From the NCBI GenBank assembly GCA_905196835.1, contig CAJJWN010000002.1, forward strand, positions 86,191 to 150,190: DNA of 64,000 nucleotides. Direction: 5' to 3'. Origin of the DNA: an uncultured Prevotella sp. (GTDB lineage Bacteria > Bacteroidota > Bacteroidia > Bacteroidales > Bacteroidaceae). Positions 8,030 through 17,406 of the stretch are shown here, piece by piece. Both the position numbers and the translations under genes were made by a program. Positions within the stretch are counted from its first letter, which is position 1, and every line of letters starts with the position of its first letter. The notes under the pieces are model-generated. The model was not told the DNA's origin, made no database searches, and worked only from the letters and a program-made list of their open reading frames with translations.

Positions 8030-8896
8030 TTATCTCCTACCACGGAAGCCGCCACCGCCTCCACTACTACGGCTGCCGCCAAATGAACCGCCACCACGGA
8101 AGCTGCCACCGCCACGGTTGCCACCGAACGAATTATTATAAGTGGGACGGCTTTGGTTGTTGTTCCAGTTGTAATTGTCTTGGCGGTTGCCACGGAAACG
8201 GTTATTGTAATTAGTGTTGCCGTTGTTACGGTCATACGTGTGGCGGTTGCTGTTTATACGGTTACCCGTACCACGGTACCCCTTGAAGTTTGTATTGCCA
8301 ACTCCGTTGTGGCGATAAGGCAGTCCGTGATTAGTCGTACCGGTTATGCCGCGATAAGGACGGTAATATGATACCGGCCAATACCAAGAGTAATACCAAC
8401 CCCACGGACGATGCCAGCCGTAAAACCATGGGTCGTACCATGGGTTATACCACCAGCCGGCATACCAATACGGACTGCCGTACCAATATGGGCCGTAGCC
8501 ATACCATCCGTAATACCATGGGTCATGCCAATAATAATCGTCATATCTGCTTAGACGGCGGCTGTAAGTGTAATCGTCTTGCGGGTCATATGCATACTCG
8601 AAATCGTTTACCGCCAATGCGTTTTCAGTTGTCGTGTCAACCGAAGCGGTGTCCATGATGATGACATCACTATACAGCGTATCCAAATCTACACTTTGGT
8701 ATTGGCTTGAAAATTGGCCGCGACGGTTGTATTCGTCAACATCTCTCATTGGTATTGCGCGTACAACGCTACGCTCTTTGGCCACTTCCGTCTTGTCTAC
8801 TTTTTTCGGAACGAAGTACATGTCATCCTGTGCTCTTACGCCTGACGATACCAAGCAAAACAAGGATAAGCCTAAAACAATCTTTCTAACGTTCAT
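8030..8896 (-). CDS. Secreted Trp/Tyr-rich low-complexity protein
   Basis: A 288-residue protein with a signal peptide (cleavage near VRAQDD). After a charged stretch of about 90 residues comes an extreme aromatic region (about residues 120-180) packed with Trp, Tyr, Gly and Pro, such as YWHDPWYYGWYGYGPYWYG. It is followed by an Asn/Arg/Gly-rich part (NRHTYDRNNGNTNYNNRF) and a Gly/Ser/Arg tail ending FRGRR. No enzyme motif is visible. Similar proteins occur in Bacteroidales without a known function. It may bind envelope or matrix polymers, which is only inference. It lies 96 bases upstream of the OmpP1-like gene in the same direction. Confidence 0.8.
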   Translation of the reverse strand: MNVRKIVLGLSLFCLVSSGVRAQDDMYFVPKKVDKTEVAKERSVVRAIPMRDVDEYNRRGQFSSQYQSVDLDTLYSDVIIMDTASVDTTTENALAVNDFEYAYDPQDDYTYSRRLSRYDDYYWHDPWYYGWYGYGPYWYGSPYWYAGWWYNPWYDPWFYGWHRPWGWYYSWYWPVSYYRPYRGITGTTNHGLPYRHNGVGNTNFKGYRGTGNRINSNRHTYDRNNGNTNYNNRFRGNRQDNYNWNNNQSRPTYNNSFGGNRGGGSFRGGGSFGGSRSSGGGGGFRGRR

Positions 8897-8929
8897 ATTT
8901 CGCCTCCTTATAATCTTTATATTACGCTA

Positions 8930-8937
8930 CAAATGTA
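8930..8937 (-). promoter_or_regulatory. Candidate -7 box for the Trp/Tyr-rich gene
   Basis: Minus strand TACATTTG, 34 bases before the ATG at 8896. A TTTG at 8954-8957 is 16 bases away, shorter than the normal spacing. Confidence 0.4.
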
Positions 8938-9003
8938 TAAAATAAGTTTATTGCAAAAATAAGGAAAAACCCTAAAAGCCAATAGGTTTTCCCCTATTTT
9001 TTA

Positions 9004-9011
9004 TACATTTG
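9004..9011 (+). promoter_or_regulatory. Candidate -7 box for prmA
   Basis: TACATTTG lies 20 bases before the prmA ATG. No TTTG is found at the normal distance upstream. Confidence 0.4.
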
Positions 9012-9031
9012 CAGAAGAATTTAACAAGTAT

Positions 9032-9919
9032 ATGAAATATCTGAAAGCCATATTCAATTTGACAGCGGGCGGAAGTAAAGAAGCCGGTGACGCTGTCATG
9101 TTACAAGCTGCCAAAGACGTATTATGCGGAATGTTGGGAGATGCCGGATTTGAATCTTTTGAAGAAGAAGGCGACACAGTAACAGGTTACGTTCAAAAAA
9201 ATGTGTTTGACAAAGAGGCTGTTGCCTCGTGCATAGCGACTTTCCCGATAAGCGGTATTGGAATATCCTATACAATCCAAGACGTTGAGGACAAGAATTG
9301 GAATGAAGTATGGGAAAACGCAGGTTTTGACCCGATTGCCATTGACGGGAAATGCGTGATACATGACACCATACATACATCTGCATTTGTACAAAATGGC
9401 TTTTTCGACATAACAATAGATACCAAACAGGCTTTTGGAACAGGCGGTCATGAAACGACATACATGATTGTAAATGAGTTGTTTGATACCGACATGACAG
9501 GTAAACATGTGCTTGATTGCGGTTGCGGAACTGGCATCCTGTCGATTGTTTCGTCAAAACTTGGAGCCACAGGCGTGACTGCTTACGACATTGACGAGTG
9601 GAGCGTTGAGAACACAAAGCATAATTGTGGCTTGAACAATGTCAACAATGTGAGTGTAATGCACGGTAACGCAAGCCTTCTGGCTGATATAAAACAGCGT
9701 TTTGATGTAGTTTTAGCCAACATCAACCGCAATATCCTGCTGGCAGACATGGCTGCATTCAGGCAGATTATGGCCGAAAAGGCGCAGTTGATATTAAGCG
9801 GTTTTTATACACAAGATGCTGATTTATTGACAGATAAGGCCATGTCTTTAAACCTTGTCTTAATTAAGAAAACACAAAGAAACAATTGGTGCATGTTGAA
9901 GTTTGAGGCTTTATTATAA
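9032..9919 (+). CDS. prmA: Ribosomal protein L11 methyltransferase
   Basis: SAM-dependent enzyme that methylates ribosomal protein L11. At 295 residues it is full length. The N-terminal substrate-recognition domain is followed by the class I methyltransferase fold: TKQAFGTGGHETT (the PrmA-type loop), VLDCGCGTGILSI (SAM-binding motif I), YDIDEWSVENTKHN, and VLANINRNILL (motif IV, N-I-N in place of N-P-P-Y). It faces away from the aromatic-rich gene and converges with the lysozyme gene. Loss usually has little effect on growth in other bacteria. Confidence 0.95.
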   Translation: MKYLKAIFNLTAGGSKEAGDAVMLQAAKDVLCGMLGDAGFESFEEEGDTVTGYVQKNVFDKEAVASCIATFPISGIGISYTIQDVEDKNWNEVWENAGFDPIAIDGKCVIHDTIHTSAFVQNGFFDITIDTKQAFGTGGHETTYMIVNELFDTDMTGKHVLDCGCGTGILSIVSSKLGATGVTAYDIDEWSVENTKHNCGLNNVNNVSVMHGNASLLADIKQRFDVVLANINRNILLADMAAFRQIMAEKAQLILSGFYTQDADLLTDKAMSLNLVLIKKTQRNNWCMLKFEALL

Positions 9920-9964
9920 AATACGGCAAAGCCAAGTTACAGGTATTTCGCCCAATGGGCAATG

Positions 9965-10837
9965 TCAATTGCCTATCGTGAGTTTGCGCAAGTCATAATA
10001 ACTGCCGTTGTATATGTTGAAATCGACATAACCGTTGATGCCGGGCAGCCGTCCGGCATCAGTGTGTTGCCAAAACTTCCATTCGCCCGGATATTCAACC
10101 TTGTCTACATAATAATGGGCAATCCAATAAGGATAGTCGTCAAAGACCGGTGCGTCAAGATAATTCATCTTGAATTTATAATAAGTATATATAATTGGTT
10201 TAACATGGTATCGGTCTTCCACGATGTGCAACCATGTAAGTACGTCGCGCTGAAAGTCCTCAATGCTTACATCCTTCGGTTTGTTCTCGATGTCAAGCAC
10301 GGGTGGAAGGTCGCCGTCAATTAGCAACACGTTGTCAAGGAAAAAATATGCTTGGTCCCTTGCCGACGACTTGTTGCTCCAGAAGTGGTACGCTCCTCTT
10401 ATGAAACCGTATTCCCTGGCTTGGGTAAAATTATCCTTAAATCTTGAGTCAACTATGCTTGTTCCCTCGGTGGCTTTTATCAGGATGAAACGTATCGGGC
10501 ACTTTTCTATCATGGCGTTACGCAGTAATTCCCAGTCTATCTCACCTTGGTGATGGCTTATGTCGATGCCGTGGATTTCGTATCCTTCAGGATATTTGGC
10601 GTCACCATACAATGCCCGCCAGCGGAAACCGAACGGACCGACGAATATGTAATAGAAAATCCAAACGTAAAAAGCGACTACGCACAGGCCTCCCACCCAC
10701 CATGCCCACCTTGGGTAGCGGTGCAGGGCTGTAGCCAAGATGCCTGTACCGTGATGCGCATGGTGTATGTTGCGTCTCCGCTTCCTACCTTGCATGGAGC
10801 TTCTTTTCGGCATATTCGTCTTACGGGTTCCTGCCAT
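9965..10837 (-). CDS. GH25-family lysozyme, membrane-anchored
   Basis: Peptidoglycan muramidase of glycoside hydrolase family 25. I place the start at ATG 10837 (290 residues), because the frame further upstream overlaps pfp and a hairpin. A basic tail of about 30 residues precedes one transmembrane helix (WAWWVGGLCVVAFYVWIFYY). The catalytic barrel then shows GIDISHHQGEIDW, LPPVLDIENKP (the acidic D-x-E pair), and FWQHTDAGRLPGINGYVD near the end. The layout suggests an inner-membrane anchor with the enzyme in the periplasm. It follows pfp in the same direction after a hairpin. Confidence 0.88.
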   Translation of the reverse strand: MAGTRKTNMPKRSSMQGRKRRRNIHHAHHGTGILATALHRYPRWAWWVGGLCVVAFYVWIFYYIFVGPFGFRWRALYGDAKYPEGYEIHGIDISHHQGEIDWELLRNAMIEKCPIRFILIKATEGTSIVDSRFKDNFTQAREYGFIRGAYHFWSNKSSARDQAYFFLDNVLLIDGDLPPVLDIENKPKDVSIEDFQRDVLTWLHIVEDRYHVKPIIYTYYKFKMNYLDAPVFDDYPYWIAHYYVDKVEYPGEWKFWQHTDAGRLPGINGYVDFNIYNGSYYDLRKLTIGN

Positions 10838-10849
10838 AGTCTTAGAATT

Positions 10850-10876
10850 AGGGGTGGCTTTTACCAAACCACCCCT
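10850..10876 (-). terminator. Hairpin between pfp and the lysozyme gene
   Basis: An 8-bp stem (AGGGGTGG at 10850-10857 with CCACCCCT at 10869-10876) with an 11-base loop, about 20 bases past the pfp stop. The T-tract is weak, so termination may be partial. Confidence 0.5.
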
Positions 10877-10895
10877 AAAATGCATGATTTTATGC

Positions 10896-12536
10896 TTATT
10901 CTTGTTCCAAGGCGAGCGTCTTTGTAGGCCTGTCGCATACTTCTGCCGGTCCCCAATACTGGATGGGACCCGGATATACGTAGCAGGTCTCTTTTGCCCA
11001 CCTGTCGCGGTTCTTCTCCAGTTCCTTGAACGGATTGCCGTCAAGCTCAACCAAAGCCTTGCGGATTACGGGCTTCATCTCGCCGTTCCTGCGCTCGATG
11101 TTCATCATCATTGTGATTGGCACGCCTCCGGCTTTCCATTCGTTTGCAGGCTTCGTGGTGTTCTGCACGATTGCCATGTAGCCCGTCTTGCCGTTGGCTA
11201 TAAGGTGAGCCGCGCTTGTACCAAGAGCGTAGCAGTAGTCGGCATCGAAGTTTGACGGAGCGGCGCAACGGCCTTCGTAGCCGAAGAAATGGTGCAATGC
11301 GGCGAACTTGCCTGTGTATTTGCCTTCCTTCTTCCATTCTGCCAGCTTTGCCTCACACATGTCAGAAAGCAGCTTCTCCGTCTCGATGAGTGATACCTGT
11401 ACGTTTCCGTGCGGGTCTCTGTCGAGAGACAGCTGGCGCGCCACGTTGGCAGGCAGTGTGGAGAATGTCTGCTTGTTCTCCTCGCTCAGGTGAGCCAGGA
11501 TGTATTCGCGCTGTGCTACGGGGTCAAGACCCTTGTAGTCGTTGCCGTGAGTGGCGAGCAGGTCGTTAAGCTCTTCGATTAGTTTGCCTATTGAGGGTAT
11601 GAACTCTATCAAGCCTTCGGGCACGAGGATTACGCCGAAGTTGTTGCCTTGCGACGCGCGGTAAGCTATTGTCTCGCATATCTGCTCGACGATTTGGTTG
11701 AGCGTCATGTTCTTTGCCTTTACCTCCTCGGATATGAGGCAGATGTTGGGCTGGCATTGCAGGGCGCATTCCAGGGCGATGTGGCTGGCCGAACGTCCCA
11801 TGAGCTTGATGAAGTGCCAATACTTGCGTGCCGAGTTGCAGTCGCGCTCAATGTTGCCGATGAGCTCCGAGTATGTCTTTGTGGCAGTGTCGAAGCCGAA
11901 GGAAGTCTCTATCTGGCTGTTCTTGAGGTCGCCGTCTATGGTCTTCGGGCAGCCTATTACCTGTACGCCGTAGTTCTTTGCGGCATAGTATTCGGCCAGT
12001 ACGCAGGCGTTGGTGTTAGAGTCGTCGCCGCCGATGATGACAAGCGCCTTGATATTAAGCTTGCGCACAATCTCAAGACCCTTCTCAAACTGCTCCACCT
12101 TTTCCAGCTTGGTGCGTCCCGAGCCTATCATGTCGAAGCCGCCGGTGTTACGGTAGTCGTCGATGAAGTCTTTGGTTATCTCGATGTATTTATGGTCAAC
12201 CAGTCCGCCCGGGCCGAGGATAAAGCCGTACAGCTTGTTCTCCGGGTTCATCTTCTTTATGGTGTCAAACAGTCCTGTTATGACGTTGTGGCCGCCGGGG
12301 GCCTGTCCGCCGCTAAGTATCACGCCGATGTTGGTAACCTCGCTGTTTTCCGTTTCGCTCGGTTCAAACTCTACCACCGGCATCCCGTAAGTGTTCGGGA
12401 ACAATTGCTTGATTTCCTCTTGATTGTCTACGCTTTGAGTCGGAGCACCCTCTTTTACCTTAACTAATCCTTTAAGTGCTTCCGGCAGTTTTGGAATGTA
12501 AGCCATTCTGGCTTGTTGCAATGCGCTTTTTTCCAT
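10896..12536 (-). CDS. pfp: Diphosphate--fructose-6-phosphate 1-phosphotransferase
   Basis: PPi-dependent phosphofructokinase, which carries out the glycolytic step reversibly using pyrophosphate. The 546-residue length fits the long PFP clade. Visible motifs are GGQAPGGHN near the N-terminus, [12 protein letters not shown] (the second Asp of GGDD marks PPi rather than ATP use), PKTIDGDL with the catalytic Asp, and the substrate-binding segment [15 protein letters not shown]. It appears to be a single gene. A -7-like box lies at 12589-12596. Confidence 0.96.
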   Translation of the reverse strand: MEKSALQQARMAYIPKLPEALKGLVKVKEGAPTQSVDNQEEIKQLFPNTYGMPVVEFEPSETENSEVTNIGVILSGGQAPGGHNVITGLFDTIKKMNPENKLYGFILGPGGLVDHKYIEITKDFIDDYRNTGGFDMIGSGRTKLEKVEQFEKGLEIVRKLNIKALVIIGGDDSNTNACVLAEYYAAKNYGVQVIGCPKTIDGDLKNSQIETSFGFDTATKTYSELIGNIERDCNSARKYWHFIKLMGRSASHIALECALQCQPNICLISEEVKAKNMTLNQIVEQICETIAYRASQGNNFGVILVPEGLIEFIPSIGKLIEELNDLLATHGNDYKGLDPVAQREYILAHLSEENKQTFSTLPANVARQLSLDRDPHGNVQVSLIETEKLLSDMCEAKLAEWKKEGKYTGKFAALHHFFGYEGRCAAPSNFDADYCYALGTSAAHLIANGKTGYMAIVQNTTKPANEWKAGGVPITMMMNIERRNGEMKPVIRKALVELDGNPFKELEKNRDRWAKETCYVYPGPIQYWGPAEVCDRPTKTLALEQE

Positions 12537-12869
12537 GACAATAAATTTAAATTAATTATTCAAGATAAGCCTTTTTGTTCGGCATGTGCAAATTTACGAA
12601 ATTTCATCCACACTGGAAAATAAATGCCGCTGAATTGTCTTATTTTTACAGACATGCCGTAATGCTGTCAGGTCTGCCGCTTGTGGGCAGTAAAAACAGA
12701 GCCGCCGGTGGCGGTTTACATATTGTAAGGTAAATGTGCCGAACGCTTACTTTATGATTTTCCTTGGATGCACAGAACGGCCTTGATGGAAAATTTATTC
12801 AACCTTGGCGGAAATAATGCGGAAAAACGCGTGCAATCACAACTTCTTGAAACACAAGCTGTTAGCGCA

Positions 12870-13190
12870 GAACAACGCAAAATGTGCAAACGGATGCCGT
12901 ATTTTAACATTTTTTGGACGGTATTTATCGCCGATAAATACCGTATTCATGGATGGCAAAGACCGTTTCTGCCATTGCTTTTAACGGTCTTTTGGCACGT
13001 AAAAGGCGACATTTTGCCATGAAAAAGGCCGCCTTTAGCATCGGCAACGGCGGCTTTCGGTGGCTGCGACGGCCATGTATGCCTTTGCGAAATCCTATTT
13101 CGTGCATTTTGACTGACATTTCCTGATTGACAATCTGTATTCTTTTATGACTGTAAACATGGCAAAATGACATTTCCTGTATTGTGTCGG
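12870..13190 (-). repeat. Dispersed repeat family B, degenerate copy 4
   Basis: Read on the minus strand it has the order seen in the clear copies: a GTCATTTTG-like outer block, a core of complementary blocks (AAAGGCGGCC, AAAGACCGTT, ACGGTCTTTG) and a CGTTTGCACA block near 12890. It also holds a separate hairpin around GGTATTTATCGCCGATAAATACC (12920-12942). Similarity is weaker than among the other three copies. Confidence 0.45.
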
Positions 13191-13350
13191 CAATGGCGCA
13201 TAGCCGCTCAAGCCGCTTCGCATTGAAACATGCTATGCGGGCGGCCACGACGGTTTACGCTTTCTGCAGGCACCAACCGCCCAAAAACCGACAACCTGCG
13301 TTTTTTCAATATTTTATCCCCGCAGCGTACCATGTTTACAATTAATTTCG

Positions 13351-13358
13351 TATATTTG
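13351..13358 (+). promoter_or_regulatory. Candidate -7 box for the 13.4-17.8 kb gene cluster
   Basis: TATATTTG matches TAnnTTTG, 30 bases before the ATG at 13389. The expected -33 position carries TTTA rather than TTTG. Confidence 0.45.
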
Positions 13359-13388
13359 CCGTGTAAACCTTTATAAAACCAGACGATT

Positions 13389-13658
13389 ATGGCAAACAGG
13401 CGCAAACTGAAAAAGACAATCAACTATATTTGCAGCGCCCTCTTTTCAGAGTGCATGGCTGCGTTGTTGTACAATGACAGCAAAAAGCAAGAAGTAGCAG
13501 ACGCGATACTGACTTCAATCATTATCGTGCAAAGTAATTATATATGCCGCATATCCCATGTGGAACCGGGCATGTCGCCACGTGCTTACTTTAAGGACCT
13601 GAAAGATAAATTCAACATACAGGTGGAAGAAATAGCCGACAACATCGCCAACATTTGA
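13389..13658 (+). CDS. Small conserved-looking protein of unknown function
   Basis: An 89-residue protein beginning MANRRKLKKTINYICSALFS, with no signal peptide or transmembrane helix. It is predicted mostly helical, with Cys16 and Cys22 or nearby residues in the first helix. The frame is supported by a good -7 box 30 bases upstream and by tight spacing to the acyltransferase gene that follows. I cannot assign a function. Confidence 0.65.
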   Translation: MANRRKLKKTINYICSALFSECMAALLYNDSKKQEVADAILTSIIIVQSNYICRISHVEPGMSPRAYFKDLKDKFNIQVEEIADNIANI

Positions 13659-13678
13659 AACCATCATACAGTTTTTTT

Positions 13679-14230
13679 ATGCTTCAGGGATTTTGCAGAT
13701 GGTTTTTATATAAGCGGTTGGGTTGGAAAAAGGATATAACGGTCGAACATTACGGTAAATTCATCATTTGTCTTGCTCCCCATACGAGCAACATGGATTT
13801 CATCATAGGCCTGCTGTACAGGACGGCTGAAGACATGGAGATTAACTTCTTGATGAAGAAGGAGTGGTTTGTATGGCCGCTCGGCTTGTTGCTCAAGAAG
13901 ATAGGAGGCATACCCGTATGGAGAGACAAGCATACGAGGATGACCGACGTGCTGGCCGAGACGGCCTTGCGTGAGCCCAAATTCAGGCTCTGCATAACCC
14001 CTGAGGGTACGAGGTCGCTGAACCCCGACTGGAAAAAAGGCTTTTATTACATAGCCTTAAAGGCCAGGATTCCGATATTGTTGTATGGCCTTGATTACCG
14101 GCACAGACTTATCCAATGTACTAAACGCTTGATACCTACCGGCGATGTTGACAAAGACATGGCTGAAATCAAAGACTATTTTAAAGGTTTTACGGGGCGG
14201 CATCCCGAATTATTTACAACCGGCAATTGA
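13679..14230 (+). CDS. Lysophospholipid acyltransferase family protein
   Basis: Member of the PlsC-type glycerophospholipid acyltransferase family. It shows the catalytic H-x4-D motif (PHTSNMDFIIGL), the glycerol-phosphate-binding block CITPEGTRS, and the GGIPV segment. At about 183 residues it is shorter than classical PlsC and resembles the small Bacteroidetes form. I chose ATG at 13679; a TTG at 13655 overlapping the previous stop is possible. Its acyl acceptor may be lysophosphatidic acid or another lipid and is not shown by the sequence. Its stop is two bases before the next ATG, so the two are probably co-transcribed. Confidence 0.85.
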   Translation: MLQGFCRWFLYKRLGWKKDITVEHYGKFIICLAPHTSNMDFIIGLLYRTAEDMEINFLMKKEWFVWPLGLLLKKIGGIPVWRDKHTRMTDVLAETALREPKFRLCITPEGTRSLNPDWKKGFYYIALKARIPILLYGLDYRHRLIQCTKRLIPTGDVDKDMAEIKDYFKGFTGRHPELFTTGN

Positions 14231-14232
14231 CA

Positions 14233-16857
14233 ATGCGAAAGTATATATTTTTTTTCTTGTTCTGCATCCTCCTTACTGCGTGCGGAACACACCGCAGCGT
14301 AATATCTTCAACCTCTGGCACCAAAGGTGAAAAGCCTGCCAAAGAAGTGAGATATAACATTGAATACAAAGGTCTTCCTTGGGTTGAGAACATATCAAAA
14401 CCTATAAACATTACACGTGGACTGCAAAACAAGCATTTGTCCGTCTGGGCCAGCCACGGGCGGTATTACGACCAGAACAAAGACATATGGAAATGGCAAC
14501 GCCCTAACATGTTCTGTACAAACGAGGACTTGTTCACGCAGACGATAGTAGTGCCCTACCTCATCCCCATGCTTGAGAATGCAGGGGCGATAGTGTTCAC
14601 GCCGCGCGAGCGCGACTGGCAGAAAAACGAAGTGGTGGTAGACAACGACGATGAGACCAAGCTGCCTTATTACACTGAAATAAACATCGGCCGCAAGTGG
14701 GAAGACGCCGGTACAAGAGGGTTTGCGGCAAGCAAGAAGGAATACGGTGGGCGTGAAAACCCTTTCAATGACGGTACGGCGCGCATGGCCGCGGCTTCGC
14801 CGTCGAAAGAATGTGAGATATCCTACCAGCCACGGTTCGCCCAGAGTGGCGAATATGCCGTTTACGTAAGCTATCCTACGCATAAAAGAAGCGTCCCCGA
14901 TGCCAAATATATCGTATATCACAAGGGGCGGCGCACCGTCTTCAGTGTCAATCAGCGTATGGGTGGCGGTACATGGGTATATCTTGGGACATATGAGTTC
15001 GACCAAGGGTGCAACTCCGCCAACCGTGTTGTACTTACAAACGAAAGTGCATACCAAGGTGTAGTGACAGCTGATGCTGTACGCTTTGGCGGAGGAATGG
15101 GACTTATCGCTAGAGACGGCAAGACAAGCGGACTGCCAAAATGCCTCGAAGGAGCGCGTTACTATGCGCAATGGGCTGGTGCGCCGGAGAGCGTTTACCG
15201 TGCCAAGAACGGTACAGACGACTATAAGGAAGACATTTACACCAGGCCTTTCATGACAAACTGGCTTGTGGGCGGCTCTTGCTTCGCGCCTGACGACAAG
15301 GGGCTCAACGTGCCGATAGAATTGGCCTTGGCCGTACACAGCGACGCCGGTTACTCGAAAGACTACTCGTCACTTGTAGGCTCGTTGGCTATTTGCACTA
15401 CAAATACAGGCAACGGTCTTCTGGCTTCGGGCTATTCACGCCGAAAGTCGAAAACGTTAGCAAGCATGTTGCTTGACAATGCCAACAATGACATTGTCAA
15501 GACATACGGTAAGTGGAACATCCGCAATTTGTATGACAGAAACTATGCCGAAACAAGATGCCCGGTTGTGCCGTCCGCAATCATAGAAACTTTGTCGCAT
15601 CAGAACTTCCCTGACATGTTCATGGCGCAAGACCCTAATTTCCGCTTTACCCTTGCCCGCAGCATATACAAGTCAATCTTAAGGTTCAACTCAGAAATGC
15701 ACGATACGAAATGTGTTGTTACACCACTTGCTCCGATAAACGTCAGCACCGAGTTTTTTGCAGGAGACACCATCATTGTAAGATGGAACTCACAGCCGGA
15801 TGTGACAGAGCCGTCAGCAATGCCGCAATCATATGTTCTTTATACATCCATAGGTGATTACGGTTTTGATAATGGCATACGTGTAAACGGCACTGCCTGC
15901 AAAATCAAGTTGGCACCGAATACTCTGTACAACTTCAAGATTTCAGCGGTAAATGAAGGTGGTGAAAGTTTTACATCCGAAGTGGTATCGGCATTGTATA
16001 ACCCTGATGCGGAAGAGACGGTGCTCATCGTCAACGGCTTCCAACGCCTTGCTGCTCCGGCTCCCGTCAATGACGATACAAGACAGGGCTTCGACCTTGA
16101 CGCAGACCCGGGCGTCTCGTTCGGCAAAACGCTTGGATTTGCAGGCAGGCAGATATGCTTTGACAAAAGCGAGGCCGGCAAGGAAGGAGAAGGAAGTTTA
16201 GGTTACAGTGGCAATGAACTGGCCGGACATATAATAGCGGGCAACGGCTTCAACTACATTCCCATTCATGCAAAAGCCATAATGAGCGCCGGAAAATACA
16301 ATATTGCAAGCTGCTCTAAATTCGCCTTGGGTAAGAATATATCGGATTTAGGGCGTTATGGGTGCATAGACCTCATACTTGGCTTGGAAAAGGATGACGG
16401 GTATTCGCTGCGGCAATACAAAACGTTTACTCCTAAAATGCAATCACTTCTTTCCAACTATACGCGTCAAGGCGGAAATCTGATTGTCAGCGGTGCTTAT
16501 GTCGGTAGCGATATGAAAAGCCGTGAAGAAGTAGATTTCATCAACAACGTATTGCATATTTCTTCAAATGGGACAATACGGCCGGGAGCAGACAATGCCG
16601 TAAACGGTATGGGGACATCGTTTAACATATATACAACGTTAAATGAATTCAACTATGCGGCAACTTCCATCAATCTTATAAGTCCAATTGAGCCAGCATT
16701 TTGCGCCTTGACAGAAAGCAACGGGCACTCTGTTTGTGTAGCATACAAAGGTGACAGGTTCCGTACGTTTACCATGGGATTTCCTTTCGAGTGCATTACA
16801 TCGGAAAAGAAACAGTCGTTGATAATGAGAGGCATACTCGACTTTATTTTTAATTGA
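14233..16857 (+). CDS. Golvesin-domain / amidase-like lipoprotein
   Basis: A large lipoprotein of 874 residues from ATG 14233 (TTG 14227 lies in frame upstream). The lipobox is LTAC. The first half contains an amidase_3-like segment with LALAVHSDAG, interrupted by a golvesin-like beta domain (PRFAQSGEYAVYVSYPTHKR through TWVYLGTYEFDQG, residues about 195-265). A fibronectin type III-like domain follows (residues about 500-595), then a long C-terminal region ending FPFECITSEKKQS. Such proteins are often labelled xanthan lyase or N-acetylmuramoyl-L-alanine amidase in Bacteroidales. Peptidoglycan cleavage is the likelier role, but zinc ligands should be checked. Confidence 0.75.
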   Translation: MRKYIFFFLFCILLTACGTHRSVISSTSGTKGEKPAKEVRYNIEYKGLPWVENISKPINITRGLQNKHLSVWASHGRYYDQNKDIWKWQRPNMFCTNEDLFTQTIVVPYLIPMLENAGAIVFTPRERDWQKNEVVVDNDDETKLPYYTEINIGRKWEDAGTRGFAASKKEYGGRENPFNDGTARMAAASPSKECEISYQPRFAQSGEYAVYVSYPTHKRSVPDAKYIVYHKGRRTVFSVNQRMGGGTWVYLGTYEFDQGCNSANRVVLTNESAYQGVVTADAVRFGGGMGLIARDGKTSGLPKCLEGARYYAQWAGAPESVYRAKNGTDDYKEDIYTRPFMTNWLVGGSCFAPDDKGLNVPIELALAVHSDAGYSKDYSSLVGSLAICTTNTGNGLLASGYSRRKSKTLASMLLDNANNDIVKTYGKWNIRNLYDRNYAETRCPVVPSAIIETLSHQNFPDMFMAQDPNFRFTLARSIYKSILRFNSEMHDTKCVVTPLAPINVSTEFFAGDTIIVRWNSQPDVTEPSAMPQSYVLYTSIGDYGFDNGIRVNGTACKIKLAPNTLYNFKISAVNEGGESFTSEVVSALYNPDAEETVLIVNGFQRLAAPAPVNDDTRQGFDLDADPGVSFGKTLGFAGRQICFDKSEAGKEGEGSLGYSGNELAGHIIAGNGFNYIPIHAKAIMSAGKYNIASCSKFALGKNISDLGRYGCIDLILGLEKDDGYSLRQYKTFTPKMQSLLSNYTRQGGNLIVSGAYVGSDMKSREEVDFINNVLHISSNGTIRPGADNAVNGMGTSFNIYTTLNEFNYAATSINLISPIEPAFCALTESNGHSVCVAYKGDRFRTFTMGFPFECITSEKKQSLIMRGILDFIFN

Positions 16858-16882
16858 ATGTGACTTTTAAATCCAATGAAAA

Positions 16883-17404
16883 ATGAAAAAGGGTTTAATC
16901 TTACTTATTTCAATTCTGTCATTTGCGTTGGGACATCTGACAAATATGTTTGTTGGCAATGTATTAGAGGATAATGCCAACGTTTATGGGGTGCAAAACG
17001 ACGGCAGTTTTGAGAAATTGAAAAAGCAACAAGAAAAAGTATTGGCGTATGGTAAAAATGACGATTTTATGGATTTGACATTTTTTATTTACGCAAAATA
17101 TGAATTTTCATATAAAGAAAAAATGTTGTACAACATAATTTTTGCTAATAAATGGAAAAAGCAGAATGGATTTATATCAACAAGTTCTAATTTGGAGTAT
17201 TTGCTGGATAATGAAAATGCGAGCTTTTATACAAAGCAAACGCTTTATGACATATTGGTGGATTTTATGATTCGCGGAGGTCTCTTGGGGTTTCCTGACT
17301 GCAATGATATGTTATATACATTAAAGAAGGAAGGAGCGGACTATTATAAAAATTTTATTGCGGATAGCCTGTCTGAACATATGTCACCATATATGGAGGA
17401 ATAG
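16883..17404 (+). CDS. AT-rich orphan, membrane-anchored protein A
   Basis: A 173-residue protein with one N-terminal hydrophobic segment (GLILLISILSFALGHL), acting as signal anchor or uncleaved signal, and a helical, Lys/Phe/Tyr-rich remainder. I recognise no family. Base composition is clearly more AT-rich than that of its neighbours. It lies 25 bases after the amidase-like gene and two bases before protein B, so the pair is probably co-transcribed with the cluster. Confidence 0.65.
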   Translation: MKKGLILLISILSFALGHLTNMFVGNVLEDNANVYGVQNDGSFEKLKKQQEKVLAYGKNDDFMDLTFFIYAKYEFSYKEKMLYNIIFANKWKKQNGFISTSSNLEYLLDNENASFYTKQTLYDILVDFMIRGGLLGFPDCNDMLYTLKKEGADYYKNFIADSLSEHMSPYMEE

Positions 17405-17406
17405 CA

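Larger units (their letters stand above)
12537..13388. other. 852-base intergenic region between divergent genes
   Basis: Holds a -7-like box for pfp (CAAATTTA at 12589-12596, minus strand), a degenerate copy of repeat family B (about 12870-13190), and a -7 box TATATTTG at 13351-13358 for the rightward small gene. Short frames overlapping the repeat show no protein-like features and I do not call them. Confidence 0.6.

Noticed and set aside
10838..11050. Upstream extension of the GH25 lysozyme frame to 11050
   Set aside because: It overlaps pfp by 155 bases on the same strand and crosses a hairpin; ATG 10837 gives a sensible basic tail and membrane helix.
12768..13022. An 84-codon rightward frame in the 12.5-13.4 kb gap
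   Set aside because: It runs through a degenerate family B repeat and has no supporting promoter, family or neighbour.
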